A DNA stretch of 61,145 nt, from positions 1 through 61,145 of the forward strand of contig JAJCXX010000023.1 in assembly GCA_029263195.1 (NCBI GenBank), written 5' to 3'. This DNA is from Acidimicrobiales bacterium (GTDB lineage Bacteria > Actinomycetota > Acidimicrobiia > Acidimicrobiales > Aldehydirespiratoraceae). The position numbers and the translations under genes were made by a program. The notes under the pieces were generated by a model. That model made no database searches and was not told where the DNA came from. It saw only the letters and a list, made by a program, of their open reading frames with translations. Shown here in pieces: positions 25,238 to 34,808 of this stretch. Each line of letters opens with the position of its first letter. The first letter of the stretch is position 1.

Positions 25238-28027
25238 TCAGTTGTCGAGCGTGCGAGCAATCTCGCGCTCTTCAAAGGTCTCGATCACGTCGCCATCCTT
25301 GAGATCCTGGAAGTCGGACAGGCCGATGCCACATTCGAATCCGGATTGCACCTCTCGTGTGTCTTCCTTGAATCGCTTGAGCGACTTGATGACACCCTTC
25401 CAGATGATGGTTCCTTCACGCAGGAATCGAACCTTCGACCCGCGCGTGATCGTGCCGTTGTGGACCATGCAACCGGCGATCGCTCCGACCTTTGGAATCC
25501 GGAAGATCTCACGTACCTCGGCATCGCCGGTGACGATTTCCTCGAACGCGGGAGCCAGCATGCCGACCATCGCGGACTCGATGTCCTCGAGAAGCTTGTA
25601 GATAATCTCGTAGGTGCGGATCTCGACGTCTTCGGACTCGGCCATGTCGCGGGCCTTGCGATCGGGACGGACGTTGAATCCGATTATTGTCGCGTTGGAC
25701 GCTGCGGCGAGCGCAATGTCGTTCTCGGTGATACCGCCGACGCCGCGGTGCACGAAACCGATCTTTACTTCGGGGCCTTCCAGCTTCCGGAGGCTCTCGG
25801 TGACAGCCTCAAGAGAGCCGTTGACGTCGGCCTTGACGACCACGTTGAGCGTGGCAGCCTCGCCTCGCTGGATCTGTTCGAAGATGTCTTCGAGCTTGGC
25901 GCCACCCGACAGGGCGTGAGCCTCACGGCCGATGCTCGACTGACGGTGCCAGTGTTCGCGTGCCGAGGCGACCCGACCGGCAACCTTTTCGCTGGGGGCG
26001 ATCACGAAGTCGTCTCCGGCGACAGCGACCTCGGACAAGCCGAGGATCTGGACTGGAGTCGAGGGTCCGGCCTCCTTGACGTTTTCGCCCTGGTCGTTGA
26101 CGATCGCTCGCACCCGACCCCAGGAAGCACCGGCGACCATTGGATCGCCGACCTTCAGCGAGCCGCGCTGAACCAGCACGGTCGCAACGGGGCCACGGCC
26201 GATATCGAGATTGGATTCGAGCACGACTCCTGCGGCACGGCCTTCGGGATTGGCCCGGAGATCTTCGACCTCAGCCACGATCAGCAGTTGATCGAGCAAC
26301 TCTTCGAGACCGATGTTCTGGAGGGCCGAGACCTCCTGGAAGATGGTTTCGCCTCCCCATGCCTCGGGCACGAGTCCGTGCTCGGCTACACCGGCGATGG
26401 CCTTTTGGATGTCGGCGTTGTCGCGGTCGATCTTGTTGACCGCAACCACGATCGGGACCTCAGCAGCCTTGGCATGGTTGATTGCCTCGATCGTCTGAGG
26501 CATTACACCGTCGTCGGCCGCGACCACGAGGATCACGATGTCGGTCGCCTGGGCACCCCGGGCGCGCATGGCGGTGAACGCCTCGTGACCAGGGGTGTCG
26601 ATGAAGGTGATGCGATGACCGTCGCGGTCGATCTGATAGGCACCGATGTGCTGGGTGATGCCACCGGCCTCGGCGTCGGCCACGTTGGCGTTGCGAATCT
26701 GGTCGAGAAGCTTGGTCTTGCCGTGGTCGACGTGGCCCATGACCGTGATCACGGGGGCTCTCAAAGGAACATCGTCGAATTCGTCGGGGTCGAGCTCGAG
26801 AAGTTTCTGGAGCTCGACCTCTTGTTCCTCACCGGCATCGACCAGCCTGAGCTCGGCTCCGACTTCAGCCGCAAACAACTCGATCATGTCGTCGGACAGC
26901 GACTGAGTGGCGGTGACCATCTCACCCTGCTGCATGAGGAATCGCACCACATCCGCAGCAGTGCGGTTCAGTTTGGGGCCGAGATCGAGAGCGGTGGAGG
27001 CCCGCTCGACGACGACTTCTCCGGCTGGAACCGGTGCGTCCTCGGGCGTGTAGGCCGGCATGTCCATGGGCTGTAGTTCTTCGCGACTCCGACGTCGACG
27101 ACCCTTGCGCCGTGGCGGGCGACGGCCGGCGTTGCCTCCGGGACGACCTCCAGATCCGGGACGACCTCCGGCACCAGGTACGGACTGACGGGGTCCGCCC
27201 GGCCGGCGGCCTCCACTCGGCTGGGGTCCGCTGCGAGGGGCACCTCCCGCTGGGGGTCCGCTTCGCGGTGGCCCACCCGGGCGCGGACGGGCGCCACCGG
27301 GAGTTGAAGGGAAAGTTCGTGCAGCGGCGCGAGGAGGTCCGGGGGGTGGAGGAATCGGCTTGCCGGATACCGACTTCGGGGAGATCGCCGGACCGCCGGC
27401 CACCTTCTTCACGACCTTCTTGACGACCTTTTTGACAACCTTCTTGGCGGCAGGCGAGGCGGCCTGAGGAGGACTTGGCACCGGAGACTCGTCGGGCAGC
27501 CGGCGAGGTGGTCCGGAACTACCACTCGAGGAAATGACGCGCTTGGGAGCTTGGGGAGCTTCGGCTGGCTCGGCTGGTATCGCTTCGATCTCCGGCTCGA
27601 CGACCACATCTTCGATCTTCGTGTCGGGCTCGGCGGGAATATCGTCCACCGGCTCTGGCTCAATGTCCGGGGTGACGACTTCGGCCTCAGCTTCAGTCTC
27701 CGCTTCGGCGGAAACGACTGGCTTCTTGGCGGCCTTCTTGGCCGTCTTTATGACGGCCTTCTTGGCGGTCTTCTTCGCGGTCTTCTTGACGGCCTTCTTC
27801 GCGGTCTTCTTCGCGGCCTTCTTGGGCGCCTCGGGCTCCGGTGGCTGCTCGTCGCGGACCAGTCCCTCACGGTGTGCCTTGCGCCGGGCCCGGTCGGCCT
27901 GAGGCTCGACAACGCTCGACGAATGCGACTTGACCCCGATACCGAGGTCGACGCAGAGGTCGAGAGTCTCTTTGTTTGTCATGCCTAGTTCTCTTGCGAG
28001 TTCGTAGACGCGAATCTTGGATGACAC
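25238..28027 (-). CDS. infB: Translation initiation factor IF-2
   Basis: A 929-residue GTPase that brings initiator tRNA to the 30S subunit. An N-terminal IF2N module ([17 protein letters not shown]) is followed by a Lys/Ala tract (residues about 65-100), Glu/Pro and Pro/Gly/Arg-rich linkers and a second IF2N ([14 protein letters not shown]). The G domain has [34 protein letters not shown] and VSALQN in order, then the IF2 C-terminal barrels. GTG 28027 is chosen as the conserved N-terminus; the open frame continues 40 codons further upstream through a region already used by ylxR. Confidence 0.96.
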   Translation of the reverse strand: MSSKIRVYELARELGMTNKETLDLCVDLGIGVKSHSSSVVEPQADRARRKAHREGLVRDEQPPEPEAPKKAAKKTAKKAVKKTAKKTAKKAVIKTAKKAAKKPVVSAEAETEAEAEVVTPDIEPEPVDDIPAEPDTKIEDVVVEPEIEAIPAEPAEAPQAPKRVISSSGSSGPPRRLPDESPVPSPPQAASPAAKKVVKKVVKKVVKKVAGGPAISPKSVSGKPIPPPPGPPRAAARTFPSTPGGARPRPGGPPRSGPPAGGAPRSGPQPSGGRRPGGPRQSVPGAGGRPGSGGRPGGNAGRRPPRRKGRRRRSREELQPMDMPAYTPEDAPVPAGEVVVERASTALDLGPKLNRTAADVVRFLMQQGEMVTATQSLSDDMIELFAAEVGAELRLVDAGEEQEVELQKLLELDPDEFDDVPLRAPVITVMGHVDHGKTKLLDQIRNANVADAEAGGITQHIGAYQIDRDGHRITFIDTPGHEAFTAMRARGAQATDIVILVVAADDGVMPQTIEAINHAKAAEVPIVVAVNKIDRDNADIQKAIAGVAEHGLVPEAWGGETIFQEVSALQNIGLEELLDQLLIVAEVEDLRANPEGRAAGVVLESNLDIGRGPVATVLVQRGSLKVGDPMVAGASWGRVRAIVNDQGENVKEAGPSTPVQILGLSEVAVAGDDFVIAPSEKVAGRVASAREHWHRQSSIGREAHALSGGAKLEDIFEQIQRGEAATLNVVVKADVNGSLEAVTESLRKLEGPEVKIGFVHRGVGGITENDIALAAASNATIIGFNVRPDRKARDMAESEDVEIRTYEIIYKLLEDIESAMVGMLAPAFEEIVTGDAEVREIFRIPKVGAIAGCMVHNGTITRGSKVRFLREGTIIWKGVIKSLKRFKEDTREVQSGFECGIGLSDFQDLKDGDVIETFEEREIARTLDN

Positions 28028-28115
28028 GTGTGGCGGTTGCCCTTCTGGTCTCGTGGGCCCGTAAACCCAGAGACCGATGATCAAGTTGTGCGGCTCTCGC
28101 CGCGCTGCCTTGGCT

Positions 28116-28391
28116 TTAGATTCCGGTGTGTGGACACACCCCGACATCGGTCGGCCATGACTCAGAGAGCCTAGCGAACTCGTCGGCGTTCACCTCGAAA
28201 CCGAGTGCCCTCGAAAGGGTGCCAACGGACGAAGCCCGTTGAAGACATTGGGCGGACGGACCGATCCACGAGCCCCTTCCGGGGCCCGGGCCGACTTCGA
28301 TTCGGCCGTCGGCACAGCTGAGGCGTAAGAGCCTCTCGGCCGGAAACCTACGTCGACAGCCGACACATGTTCGGATCGGACCGGAGCTCAG
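28116..28391 (-). CDS. ylxR: YlxR family (DUF448) RNA-binding protein, CTG start
   Basis: A 91-residue frame between nusA and infB, the standard position of ylxR. It reads (start)SSGPIRTCVGCRRRFPAERLLR and later VGPGPGRGSWIGPSAQCL and LSRALG, all typical of the family, whose members bind RNA and in some bacteria modulate RNase P (RnpM). No ATG, GTG or TTG exists at the 5' end of the frame. The likely start is CTG 28391, which overlaps the nusA stop and has GGAG (28403-28400) eight bases upstream. The frame itself is certain; the exact start codon is less so. Confidence 0.88.
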   Translation of the reverse strand: MSSGPIRTCVGCRRRFPAERLLRLSCADGRIEVGPGPGRGSWIGPSAQCLQRASSVGTLSRALGFEVNADEFARLSESWPTDVGVCPHTGI

Positions 28392-29731
28392 GTCTTCTGC
28401 TCCGGTGCTGGATCCTCGGCAACGGCCTCTTCAGCCACCGGCTCCTCGGTCTCCGATTCCTCAGCTACCGGCTCCTCGGTCTCCGATTCCTCTGCCACCG
28501 GCTCCTCGGCAACGGGCTCTTCGGCTGCAGGTTCATCGGCAGCCACGTCCTCGTCGACCGGTTCGTCAGCGGCGGATTCCTCGACTGGAGTGTCGGCGGA
28601 GTCTTCCTTGGACGACTCGACTTCGTCTGAGGCCGCTTCGGTCCAGGCCTCGGCCGAAATTGCATCTCCACCATCGGCCGGTTGCCAGACCTGCTCGCCG
28701 GTCTCCGGGTCGCGAATCCATTCGCCCTCGGCCCACTCGACATCACCCATGGCCTCTTCTTCAGCCGCTTGGGTCTCGGACTTGATGTTGATGCCCCAGC
28801 CCGTGAGGCGCGACGCCAGTCGGGCATTCTGGCCTTCCTTGCCGATGGCCAATGAGAGCTGATAATCGGGGACGATCACATCGCAGTCGCCCGTCATTTC
28901 GTCGGGCCTGACTTCCTTGACTTTGGCCGGCGAAAGGGCCTTCATCACGTAGTCGTGAAGGTCTTCGGAAAACGGAACGATGTCGATCTTCTCGCCACGA
29001 AGTTCGTTGACGACCTGTCGGACCCTGGCACCACGCGCTCCTACGCAGGCACCGACCGGATCGACGTTGGGATCGTTGGACCAGACCGCGATCTTGGTTC
29101 GGTGACCTGGTTCGCGGGCACAGGCCTTGATTTCGACGACACCGTCGGCGATTTCTGGAACCTCGAGCTCGAAAAGTCGCTTCACCAGGCCCGGATGGGT
29201 GCGGCTGACGACGATCTGGGGACCCTTGGGCGATCGACGAACCTCGACGATGTAGGCCTTCAGGCGAACGCTCGAGTCGGGCCTCTCATAAGGAACTTGC
29301 TCGGACTGGGGAAGGAGTCCCTCGACACGACCCAGGTCGAGAAGCGTGTAGCGGGCGTCGGTCTGCTGGATCATTCCGGTGACGATGTCGCCCTCACGTC
29401 CGGCGTACTCCTCGTACTTCAGCTCTCGTTCAGCCTCACGAATTCGCTGCCCCATGACCTGACGAGCAGCCTGAGCGGCAATCCGTCCGAGATTGTCGGG
29501 GGTGGCGTCGAATTCTTCGCCCATCGGCTCGCCGTCCTCATCGAGTTCCTGAGCGATGACGCGGAACTCCATGGTCTCGGGATCGATCGTGACCCACGCA
29601 TACTCGTGGGCATCGGGCATCTTCTTGTAGGCCGTCTCGAGGGCATCGGCCAATGCTGCAAACAGGGAGTCGACGGGGATGCCCCGCTCGACAGCCAGCG
29701 CCTGTAGCGCCTCCATCATCTCGGTATTCAT
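28388..29731 (-). CDS. nusA: Transcription termination/antitermination factor NusA
   Basis: A 447-residue protein: N-terminal RNA-polymerase-binding domain (residues 1-125), S1 domain (AGREGDIVTGMIQQTDARYTLLD), two KH domains (VDPVGACVGARGARVRQV and LSLAIGKEGQNARLASRL), then a C-terminal tail of about 90 acidic residues built from EEPVAEESET-type repeats that replaces the acidic AR domains of enterobacteria. ATG 29731 shares one base with the rimP stop (TGATG) and has GAGAGG about ten bases upstream. Confidence 0.95.
   Translation of the reverse strand: MNTEMMEALQALAVERGIPVDSLFAALADALETAYKKMPDAHEYAWVTIDPETMEFRVIAQELDEDGEPMGEEFDATPDNLGRIAAQAARQVMGQRIREAERELKYEEYAGREGDIVTGMIQQTDARYTLLDLGRVEGLLPQSEQVPYERPDSSVRLKAYIVEVRRSPKGPQIVVSRTHPGLVKRLFELEVPEIADGVVEIKACAREPGHRTKIAVWSNDPNVDPVGACVGARGARVRQVVNELRGEKIDIVPFSEDLHDYVMKALSPAKVKEVRPDEMTGDCDVIVPDYQLSLAIGKEGQNARLASRLTGWGINIKSETQAAEEEAMGDVEWAEGEWIRDPETGEQVWQPADGGDAISAEAWTEAASDEVESSKEDSADTPVEESAADEPVDEDVAADEPAAEEPVAEEPVAEESETEEPVAEESETEEPVAEEAVAEDPAPEQKT
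28441..28500 (-). repeat. Two 30-bp tandem repeats in the nusA acidic tail
   Basis: Units 28441-28470 and 28471-28500 match at 28 of 30 positions and encode the decapeptide VAEESETEEP (in phase). A partial third unit follows. Repeat length is a multiple of three, so copy-number change keeps the frame. Confidence 0.85.
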
Positions 29732-30255
29732 CAGGATGTCGCCTCTCTGTGAGAACTCTCGGAATGCTTTGGCTTGGACTTTTTGGCGCCCTTGCTGCCG
29801 GGCTTCGGCGTGGGGCCCCACTCGAAGGTGGTTCGGGCCTTGCTGACTTCGTCGAACGCTATGACGGTGTCGGTATCGTCGCAGCGGATGGTGAATTGGT
29901 TGTCGTCGACATCGGTGATGGTGCCCACGAACCGCCGCTTGCCGCCGATCTCGTGTCTGGTCTTGACCCTCACGTCGACGCCCAGGGCGCGACGGAAATG
30001 GGTGGCGTTTCGCAGAGGACGCTCGAGCCCCGGACTCGATACCTCGAGTGTGTAGCGACCGGGTATCGGGTCGATCTCGTCGAACAGTCGACTGATGGCC
30101 CGACTGATACTGCGGAGGCGGCTGACGTCGACCCCACCCTCGGATTCGATCAGAATCCGGAGGATTCCACCGTTGTGCTCGATGTCGTAGATGGTTGCTG
30201 ACTCGGAGGCGACGATGGGCTCTATCAGCTCGCGGACTCGATCTGTGGTTGTCAT
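29731..30255 (-). CDS. rimP: Ribosome maturation factor RimP
   Basis: A 174-residue 30S assembly factor. The N-domain ends with the YTLEVSSPGLERPLRNATHFRRALG signature and the C-terminal Sm-like domain follows (FVGTITDVDDNQFTIRCDD). The extra basic tail KPGSKGAKKSKPKHS is unusual but compatible with rRNA contact. AAGGGAGG lies six bases upstream of the ATG. It starts the rimP-nusA-ylxR-infB-rbfA-truB run. Confidence 0.96.
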   Translation of the reverse strand: MTTTDRVRELIEPIVASESATIYDIEHNGGILRILIESEGGVDVSRLRSISRAISRLFDEIDPIPGRYTLEVSSPGLERPLRNATHFRRALGVDVRVKTRHEIGGKRRFVGTITDVDDNQFTIRCDDTDTVIAFDEVSKARTTFEWGPTPKPGSKGAKKSKPKHSESSHREATS

Positions 30256-30321
30256 GTGTCGCCTCCCTTCGAGGTCGTCGTCGGGCTGATTCTCAGATGT
30301 TCGGAATTCGAGCGATGAAAC

Positions 30322-30349
30322 AAAAAAGGCGTGGGCCTAGCCCACGCCT
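30322..30349 (-). terminator. Rho-independent terminator upstream of rimP
   Basis: A perfect 10-bp stem (AGGCGTGGGC at 30327-30336 with GCCCACGCCT at 30340-30349, three-base loop) is followed on the minus strand by six T residues (30327-30322) and GTTTC. It ends the ispG/membrane-protein transcript and separates it from rimP. Confidence 0.93.
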
Positions 30350-30399
30350 GATCCATCAACCGGAGACCGAACGTCGGCCTCACTTTAGCAGCAGTCGAC

Positions 30400-30816
30400 T
30401 CAGTCGACAGCGTCGGTCACCGCTTGAACGAAGCGACGGTGGACTCTCCCCAACGCGACCGTGCCGCGGCCTCGGTCGACCTCGACCGCCGGAAGCAGTC
30501 GCATGACGCCGAGGGTCGCCGCGGCCCACATCAGGATCGAGACGAAGCTGATCAGCACCCCCAATGACAGCAGCAATGTGAACCGGCTCATGGCAACACC
30601 GGCAACCAGAAATCCGATGGTGCCGTACCGAGCCGAGGTCTGACGCTTCCGCAGTGCCATGAGCTGATCGAATTCGGTCTGGGTGAGAGGAACCAGAATC
30701 TCGCTGGAGCGGCGAGCGGTGGGTGCGTAGCCGTCGGCGGGTCGTCCGCTGCGCACGGATACCGGAGGCAGCCGGCGGGCCGTGGCGTCAGCCAGCTTGA
30801 CCTCCACGGCCGGCAC
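30400..30816 (-). CDS. Small two-helix membrane protein, unknown
   Basis: A 138-residue protein with a soluble N-terminal half (residues 1-60, ending EFDQLMALRKRQT) and two hydrophobic segments at about 64-80 and 82-106, then a short basic cytoplasmic end. No family is recognised. GTG 30816 directly abuts the ispG stop, with GGGAGG four bases before it, so it is cotranscribed with ispG. The strong terminator 50 bases after its stop ends this transcript. Confidence 0.75.
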   Translation of the reverse strand: MPAVEVKLADATARRLPPVSVRSGRPADGYAPTARRSSEILVPLTQTEFDQLMALRKRQTSARYGTIGFLVAGVAMSRFTLLLSLGVLISFVSILMWAAATLGVMRLLPAVEVDRGRGTVALGRVHRRFVQAVTDAVD

Positions 30817-32055
30817 TCAGCCTCCCTCGGATGCCCGTCGGATTCCGGCGATGACGGCCTCGGAGTTGTTGGCGTCGTCGCCTCTCTCGCCGAGGTTGCG
30901 CTGGCGATCCTCCTCGGCGGCCTTGCGGGCGGCGTCCTTGGTGGAGGATGCCCGAACCAACGCAGCCTCCGGGCCGTTTTCCTGGATGTATTCGGCCCAT
31001 TCAACGAGCGTGTCGACCATCTCGTCCTCGGGCACGACCGCCACGTTCTGGCCTCGCACGAACAGATGCCCCCGCTTGTTGCCCGCGGCGATTCCGAGAT
31101 CAGCATCGCGAGCCTCGCCCGGCCCGTTGACCACACAACCCATTACCGCGATCTGCAGAGGAATCTCTCTCTCCGCGAAGGCTTCCATTGCATCGTGGGC
31201 CACCCCGACCACGTCGATCTCGGCGCGGCCGCAACTCGGGCAGGCGATCAGGTCGACGTTCCTTCGCTCACGCAGTCCCATGATCTCGAGAAGCTGACGT
31301 CCGGCCCGCGCCTCCTCGACCGGGTCGGCAGTCAGGGAGTAGCGAATCGTGTCGCCGATTCCCTCCGCCAACAATGTGGCCATGCCCGCAGTTGCCTTGA
31401 GGGTGCCGACAGGGGGTGGACCGGCCTCGGTGACGCCCAGGTGGAGCGGATGATCGGTGACGTCGGCCAACTGCCGGTAGGCGTCGATCATCAGGGGCAC
31501 GCTCGACGCTTTCACCGAAATCTTGATCAGGTCGAAATCGACCTCGTCGAAGAACTCGATCTCCTGCAGTGCCGACTCGACCATGGCCTCGGGGGTCACC
31601 CGACCGCCGTATTTGGCGTAGAGATCGGGATGAAGCGAGCCCCCGTTGACCCCGATGCGAATCGGGACTCCTCGGTCCTTGGCTTCTCTGGCCACCAACC
31701 TGATGTGCTGAGGGTTCCGGATGTTTCCGGGATTGAGCCGAAGGCAGTGAACGCCGGCCTCGAGAGCATCGAGTGCTCGTCGGTACTGGTGATGGATGTC
31801 GGCAACGATCGGGACCGGCGACCTCGGAACGATCCGGGCCAGGCCCTCAGCTGCCTCGGGCTCGTTGCATGTGCAACGAACGATGTCGGCGCCGGCTGCC
31901 GCCAAGGCGTAGATCTGCTGAAGGGTCGCTTCGTGATCAGCGGTCTTGGTGACCGTCATCGACTGCACGGTGATCGGAGCATCACCTCCGACTGGCACCT
32001 GGCCGACCATGACCTGTCGAGTTCTGCGACGACCGAAAGACTGTTCGTGCTCCAC
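30817..32055 (-). CDS. ispG: 4-hydroxy-3-methylbut-2-enyl diphosphate synthase (flavodoxin/ferredoxin)
   Basis: A 412-residue iron-sulfur enzyme for the sixth step of the MEP isoprenoid pathway (MEcPP to HMBPP). The N-terminal TIM barrel begins PITVQSMTVTKTAD; cluster cysteines are in CPSCGRAEID and in AVMGCVVNGPGEARDADLG. The last 50 residues are an extra charged tail. GTG 32055 has a -10 box six bases upstream and no ribosome-binding site. It lies beside dxr (second MEP step) with only rseP between them. Confidence 0.96.
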   Translation of the reverse strand: MEHEQSFGRRRTRQVMVGQVPVGGDAPITVQSMTVTKTADHEATLQQIYALAAAGADIVRCTCNEPEAAEGLARIVPRSPVPIVADIHHQYRRALDALEAGVHCLRLNPGNIRNPQHIRLVAREAKDRGVPIRIGVNGGSLHPDLYAKYGGRVTPEAMVESALQEIEFFDEVDFDLIKISVKASSVPLMIDAYRQLADVTDHPLHLGVTEAGPPPVGTLKATAGMATLLAEGIGDTIRYSLTADPVEEARAGRQLLEIMGLRERRNVDLIACPSCGRAEIDVVGVAHDAMEAFAEREIPLQIAVMGCVVNGPGEARDADLGIAAGNKRGHLFVRGQNVAVVPEDEMVDTLVEWAEYIQENGPEAALVRASSTKDAARKAAEEDRQRNLGERGDDANNSEAVIAGIRRASEGG

Positions 32056-32061
32056 TCGTCG

Positions 32062-32067
32062 AATCTA
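32062..32067 (-). promoter_or_regulatory. -10 box for a leaderless ispG mRNA
   Basis: Minus-strand TAGATT, then CGACGA, then GTG 32055. The box begins six bases after the rseP stop codon, so ispG can be expressed apart from the dxr-rseP transcript. Confidence 0.65.
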
Positions 32068-32072
32068 CCGCC

Positions 32073-33608
32073 TCAGCCGAAATTGACCGGATCAAAGATG
32101 TCGCGGAGCAGTGTTATCGCGCCGACAACCAGCAGCAACATCACCACGGCATAGGTGAGCGGAAGCAACTTGGTGGCATCGACGCGGTAGTGCCGGCCCC
32201 CGAATGACCTGATTCGTTCGTAGGTGGCCACGGCCACATGCCCGCCATCGAGGGGTAGCAACGGAATGAGATTGAACACCCCGATGAAGATGTTGATCAC
32301 GAACAGCAGCGACAAGGTGTCGGCCAGACCATCTTTGACCGCCGCGGCGCCCAGGCCGGCGACCCCGTAGATCGAGAGGATTCGACTCTCGTCGGGGTTG
32401 CTCGAATCGAGTCGGCGAAGTTCGAGTTGGCGAGCCGCTTCGATGGTGTCGGTCGTGGCCGGGTCCGAATCAGTGCCGAGAATTCCGTCGAACGCTCCGC
32501 TGAGGCCGCCGGTGAGCGCTCCGGGGAAGGCGACGGTGACATCACCGACGAAGCTCCCGAATGTCTGGACGGTCTCGCCTGCGGCATCAAACGCGCCGAG
32601 TCCGTTCGAGCGGTAGTCGGCCGACACTCCGAAGAATCCGATCGCGGCGTCCTCGGGCTGGGCCAGGTCGTTGACCACAACACCTTCCACCACGCCGGGT
32701 TCGCCGGTGCGGCCATCGACCACCGTGACCGTGAGCGGTTCTCCGATGCGATCGTCGGCGAACTCAGCGAACTCGGCGTAGGTCGGCGCATGATCGAGTT
32801 CGAGCCCATCGACCGCCAGAATCCGGTCTCGGACGATGAGCCCGTCGATTCCATCCGCCCCTTCGACAGTGAGACGCTCCCCGATGACGGCATCTGCCGT
32901 CAGTGTCTCGCCCTCGCGTTGGTAGGTGACGTCGACGCTGAGGCCCGCCCTCGATCGAACCAGGTCTCCGAATTCGGTGAATGTCGTGATCTCGACCTCA
33001 TCGAACTTGATCAATTGGTCGCCGGGTGACAGCCCGGCCGAGGAAGCCGCGCTGTCGACCGAAACCGACTCCAGGGTCCAGTTGTCGAGCTCGTCGGCCG
33101 CGGTGGCACGATCGACCGGCATGCCGTTGGTGAGAAACAGGACGTAGAGCAGGATCAAGGCCATGATGAAATGCATCGTGGATCCGGCCATCGCCACCAT
33201 GAGACGACGCGGATAGGACTTCTGGCGGTAGGTGCGCTGCTCGTCCGCCGGATCGACGGATTCGAGACTGGTCATGCCGATGATCCGGACGTAGGCACCC
33301 AGCCAGATCGCTTTGATTCCGTATTCCGTCTCTCCGTAGTGAAACGACCAGATCTTCGGCCCGAAACCGATGAAGAACTCCGTGACCTTCATCCCGGACC
33401 ACTTGGCCGTGAGGTAGTGGCCCAGTTCGTGCATGGCGATCATCACCACGAGAGCGAAGATGATCACCACCCAACTCCAGGACGCGAAGAAGCCAATGGC
33501 GATGATGCCGGCGATCAGCGCGATGAGGCCCGACCAGCTCTGTTGGACGATCTCACCGAGTTCCTCATCGTCCGGGTGATGCTCAGACGTAGTTGTCGCT
33601 TCGCTCAC
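32073..33608 (-). CDS. rseP: Site-2 (M50) intramembrane metalloprotease, RseP/Rip1-like
   Basis: A 511-residue polytopic zinc protease that cleaves membrane-spanning anti-sigma factors or signal peptides. HELGH (in VMIAMHELGHYLTAKWSG) sits in the first core helix and the Asp ligand in LIPLLPLDGGHVAVA near the C-terminus. A PDZ region lies between (SAASSAGLSPGDQLIKF). It is longer than average because of a second extracytoplasmic segment (residues about 240-385). GTGA overlap with dxr shows coupling. The dxr-rseP-ispG order is common in actinobacteria. Confidence 0.94.
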   Translation of the reverse strand: MSEATTTSEHHPDDEELGEIVQQSWSGLIALIAGIIAIGFFASWSWVVIIFALVVMIAMHELGHYLTAKWSGMKVTEFFIGFGPKIWSFHYGETEYGIKAIWLGAYVRIIGMTSLESVDPADEQRTYRQKSYPRRLMVAMAGSTMHFIMALILLYVLFLTNGMPVDRATAADELDNWTLESVSVDSAASSAGLSPGDQLIKFDEVEITTFTEFGDLVRSRAGLSVDVTYQREGETLTADAVIGERLTVEGADGIDGLIVRDRILAVDGLELDHAPTYAEFAEFADDRIGEPLTVTVVDGRTGEPGVVEGVVVNDLAQPEDAAIGFFGVSADYRSNGLGAFDAAGETVQTFGSFVGDVTVAFPGALTGGLSGAFDGILGTDSDPATTDTIEAARQLELRRLDSSNPDESRILSIYGVAGLGAAAVKDGLADTLSLLFVINIFIGVFNLIPLLPLDGGHVAVATYERIRSFGGRHYRVDATKLLPLTYAVVMLLLVVGAITLLRDIFDPVNFG

Positions 33609-34762
33609 GCATTCACCTTTTGTTCGACTAGAGCCGCCGCGGCCTCACGGGCCCGACGATCAGTATCGAGTACAACCCCCACATCGGTAGCTGGTGTTCC
33701 CGGCCACTCTTGGAGGGCGGCGTCTAGCACCTCGGCTATATCGACCCACCGCAGGGCCCCCTTGAGAAAGCCATCGACCGCGACCTCATTGGCTGCACTC
33801 AACCACGCCGGTGCCGTTTCTCCGACTCGTCCGGCCTCATAGGCAAGCGAGAGACATCGGAACGATCCGAAGTCGGGCGATTCGAAGTCGAGTCTCGACA
33901 GTTCGTTCCAGTCGATTGCGCCGTAGGGCAGATCGAGACGATCGGGATATGCGAGCGCATATCCGATGCACAGGCGCATGTCGGGACGAGAGAGTTGAGC
34001 GATCGTGGCGCCGTCGGAGTAGGTGACCATGGAGTGAACGATCGACTGAGGATGCACCACCACTTCAATCTGGTCGTAGGACACCCCGAACAGTTCGTGA
34101 GCCTCGATGACCTCGAGGCCCTTGTTCATCAGGGTGCTGGAATCAACCGAGATCTTCGGGCCCATCGACCAAGTTGGATGGGCCAGGGCGTCGTCGATCG
34201 ACACCTCGATGAGTTGCTCTCTGGTGCGTCCCCGAAACGGACCTCCGCTGGCGGTCAGAACCACGCTCGAGAGTCGCTCAGGAATGTCGTTGGCACGAAG
34301 ACACTGGTGGACCGCGCAGTGCTCGGAATCAACCGGAATCAGCTCTGCTCCCGGAGTGGCCCGGACCTGTTGGACGAGCGGCCCCGCCGCGATCAACGAT
34401 TCCTTGTTGGCCAGACCCAGGCGGTTCCCTGCCTCGAGCGTTGCCATGGTGACGGGAAGCCCGGCGAATCCGACCACACCGTTGATGACCGTGGGGGCCG
34501 AGCGCGCAGCGTCGGCGAAAGCCTCCGGACCGGCGATCAACTCCGTGCCATCGGGCAGCATCGGGGCCAGTTCGGCGGCGAGCGAGGCGTCGCCGAGCGC
34601 GACCAGTTCGGGACGAAACTCCCGGGCCTGATCGGCGAGCAGGCCGATCGACCGGTGGGCCCCGAGGGCCGACACCCGGTAGCTGTCGGGCGCCGATCTG
34701 ACGATGTCGAGCGTCTGAGTGCCTATTGATCCCGTTGATCCGAGAACTGCGACCGCGGTCAT
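33605..34762 (-). CDS. dxr: 1-deoxy-D-xylulose-5-phosphate reductoisomerase
   Basis: A 385-residue NADPH enzyme making MEP from DXP. The N-terminal nucleotide motif LGSTGSIGTQTLDIV, ANKESLIAAG, the metal/substrate loop IPVDSEHCAVHQCL and the flexible-loop segment LTASGGPFRG are intact. Start choice: ATG 34762 fits the family N-terminus, but GTG 34765, one codon earlier, sits seven bases after a -10 box. Its stop overlaps the rseP start. Confidence 0.96.
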   Translation of the reverse strand: MTAVAVLGSTGSIGTQTLDIVRSAPDSYRVSALGAHRSIGLLADQAREFRPELVALGDASLAAELAPMLPDGTELIAGPEAFADAARSAPTVINGVVGFAGLPVTMATLEAGNRLGLANKESLIAAGPLVQQVRATPGAELIPVDSEHCAVHQCLRANDIPERLSSVVLTASGGPFRGRTREQLIEVSIDDALAHPTWSMGPKISVDSSTLMNKGLEVIEAHELFGVSYDQIEVVVHPQSIVHSMVTYSDGATIAQLSRPDMRLCIGYALAYPDRLDLPYGAIDWNELSRLDFESPDFGSFRCLSLAYEAGRVGETAPAWLSAANEVAVDGFLKGALRWVDIAEVLDAALQEWPGTPATDVGVVLDTDRRAREAAAALVEQKVNA

Positions 34763-34772
34763 CACGCCATTC

Positions 34773-34778
34773 AACCTA
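34773..34778 (-). promoter_or_regulatory. -10 box for dxr, leaderless or nearly so
   Basis: Minus-strand TAGGTT is followed by seven bases, then GTG 34765 and directly ATG 34762. It lies in the 46-base gap after cdsA. Confidence 0.55.
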
Positions 34779-34808
34779 AGGGACGAAGCTGCTCGACTGA
34801 CCGCGTGG

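Noticed and set aside
25193..27076. A 627-codon open frame on the plus strand
   Set aside because: It is antisense to infB, whose domains are unmistakable; the translated text is a repetitive Asp/Val/Gly-rich shadow with no motif.
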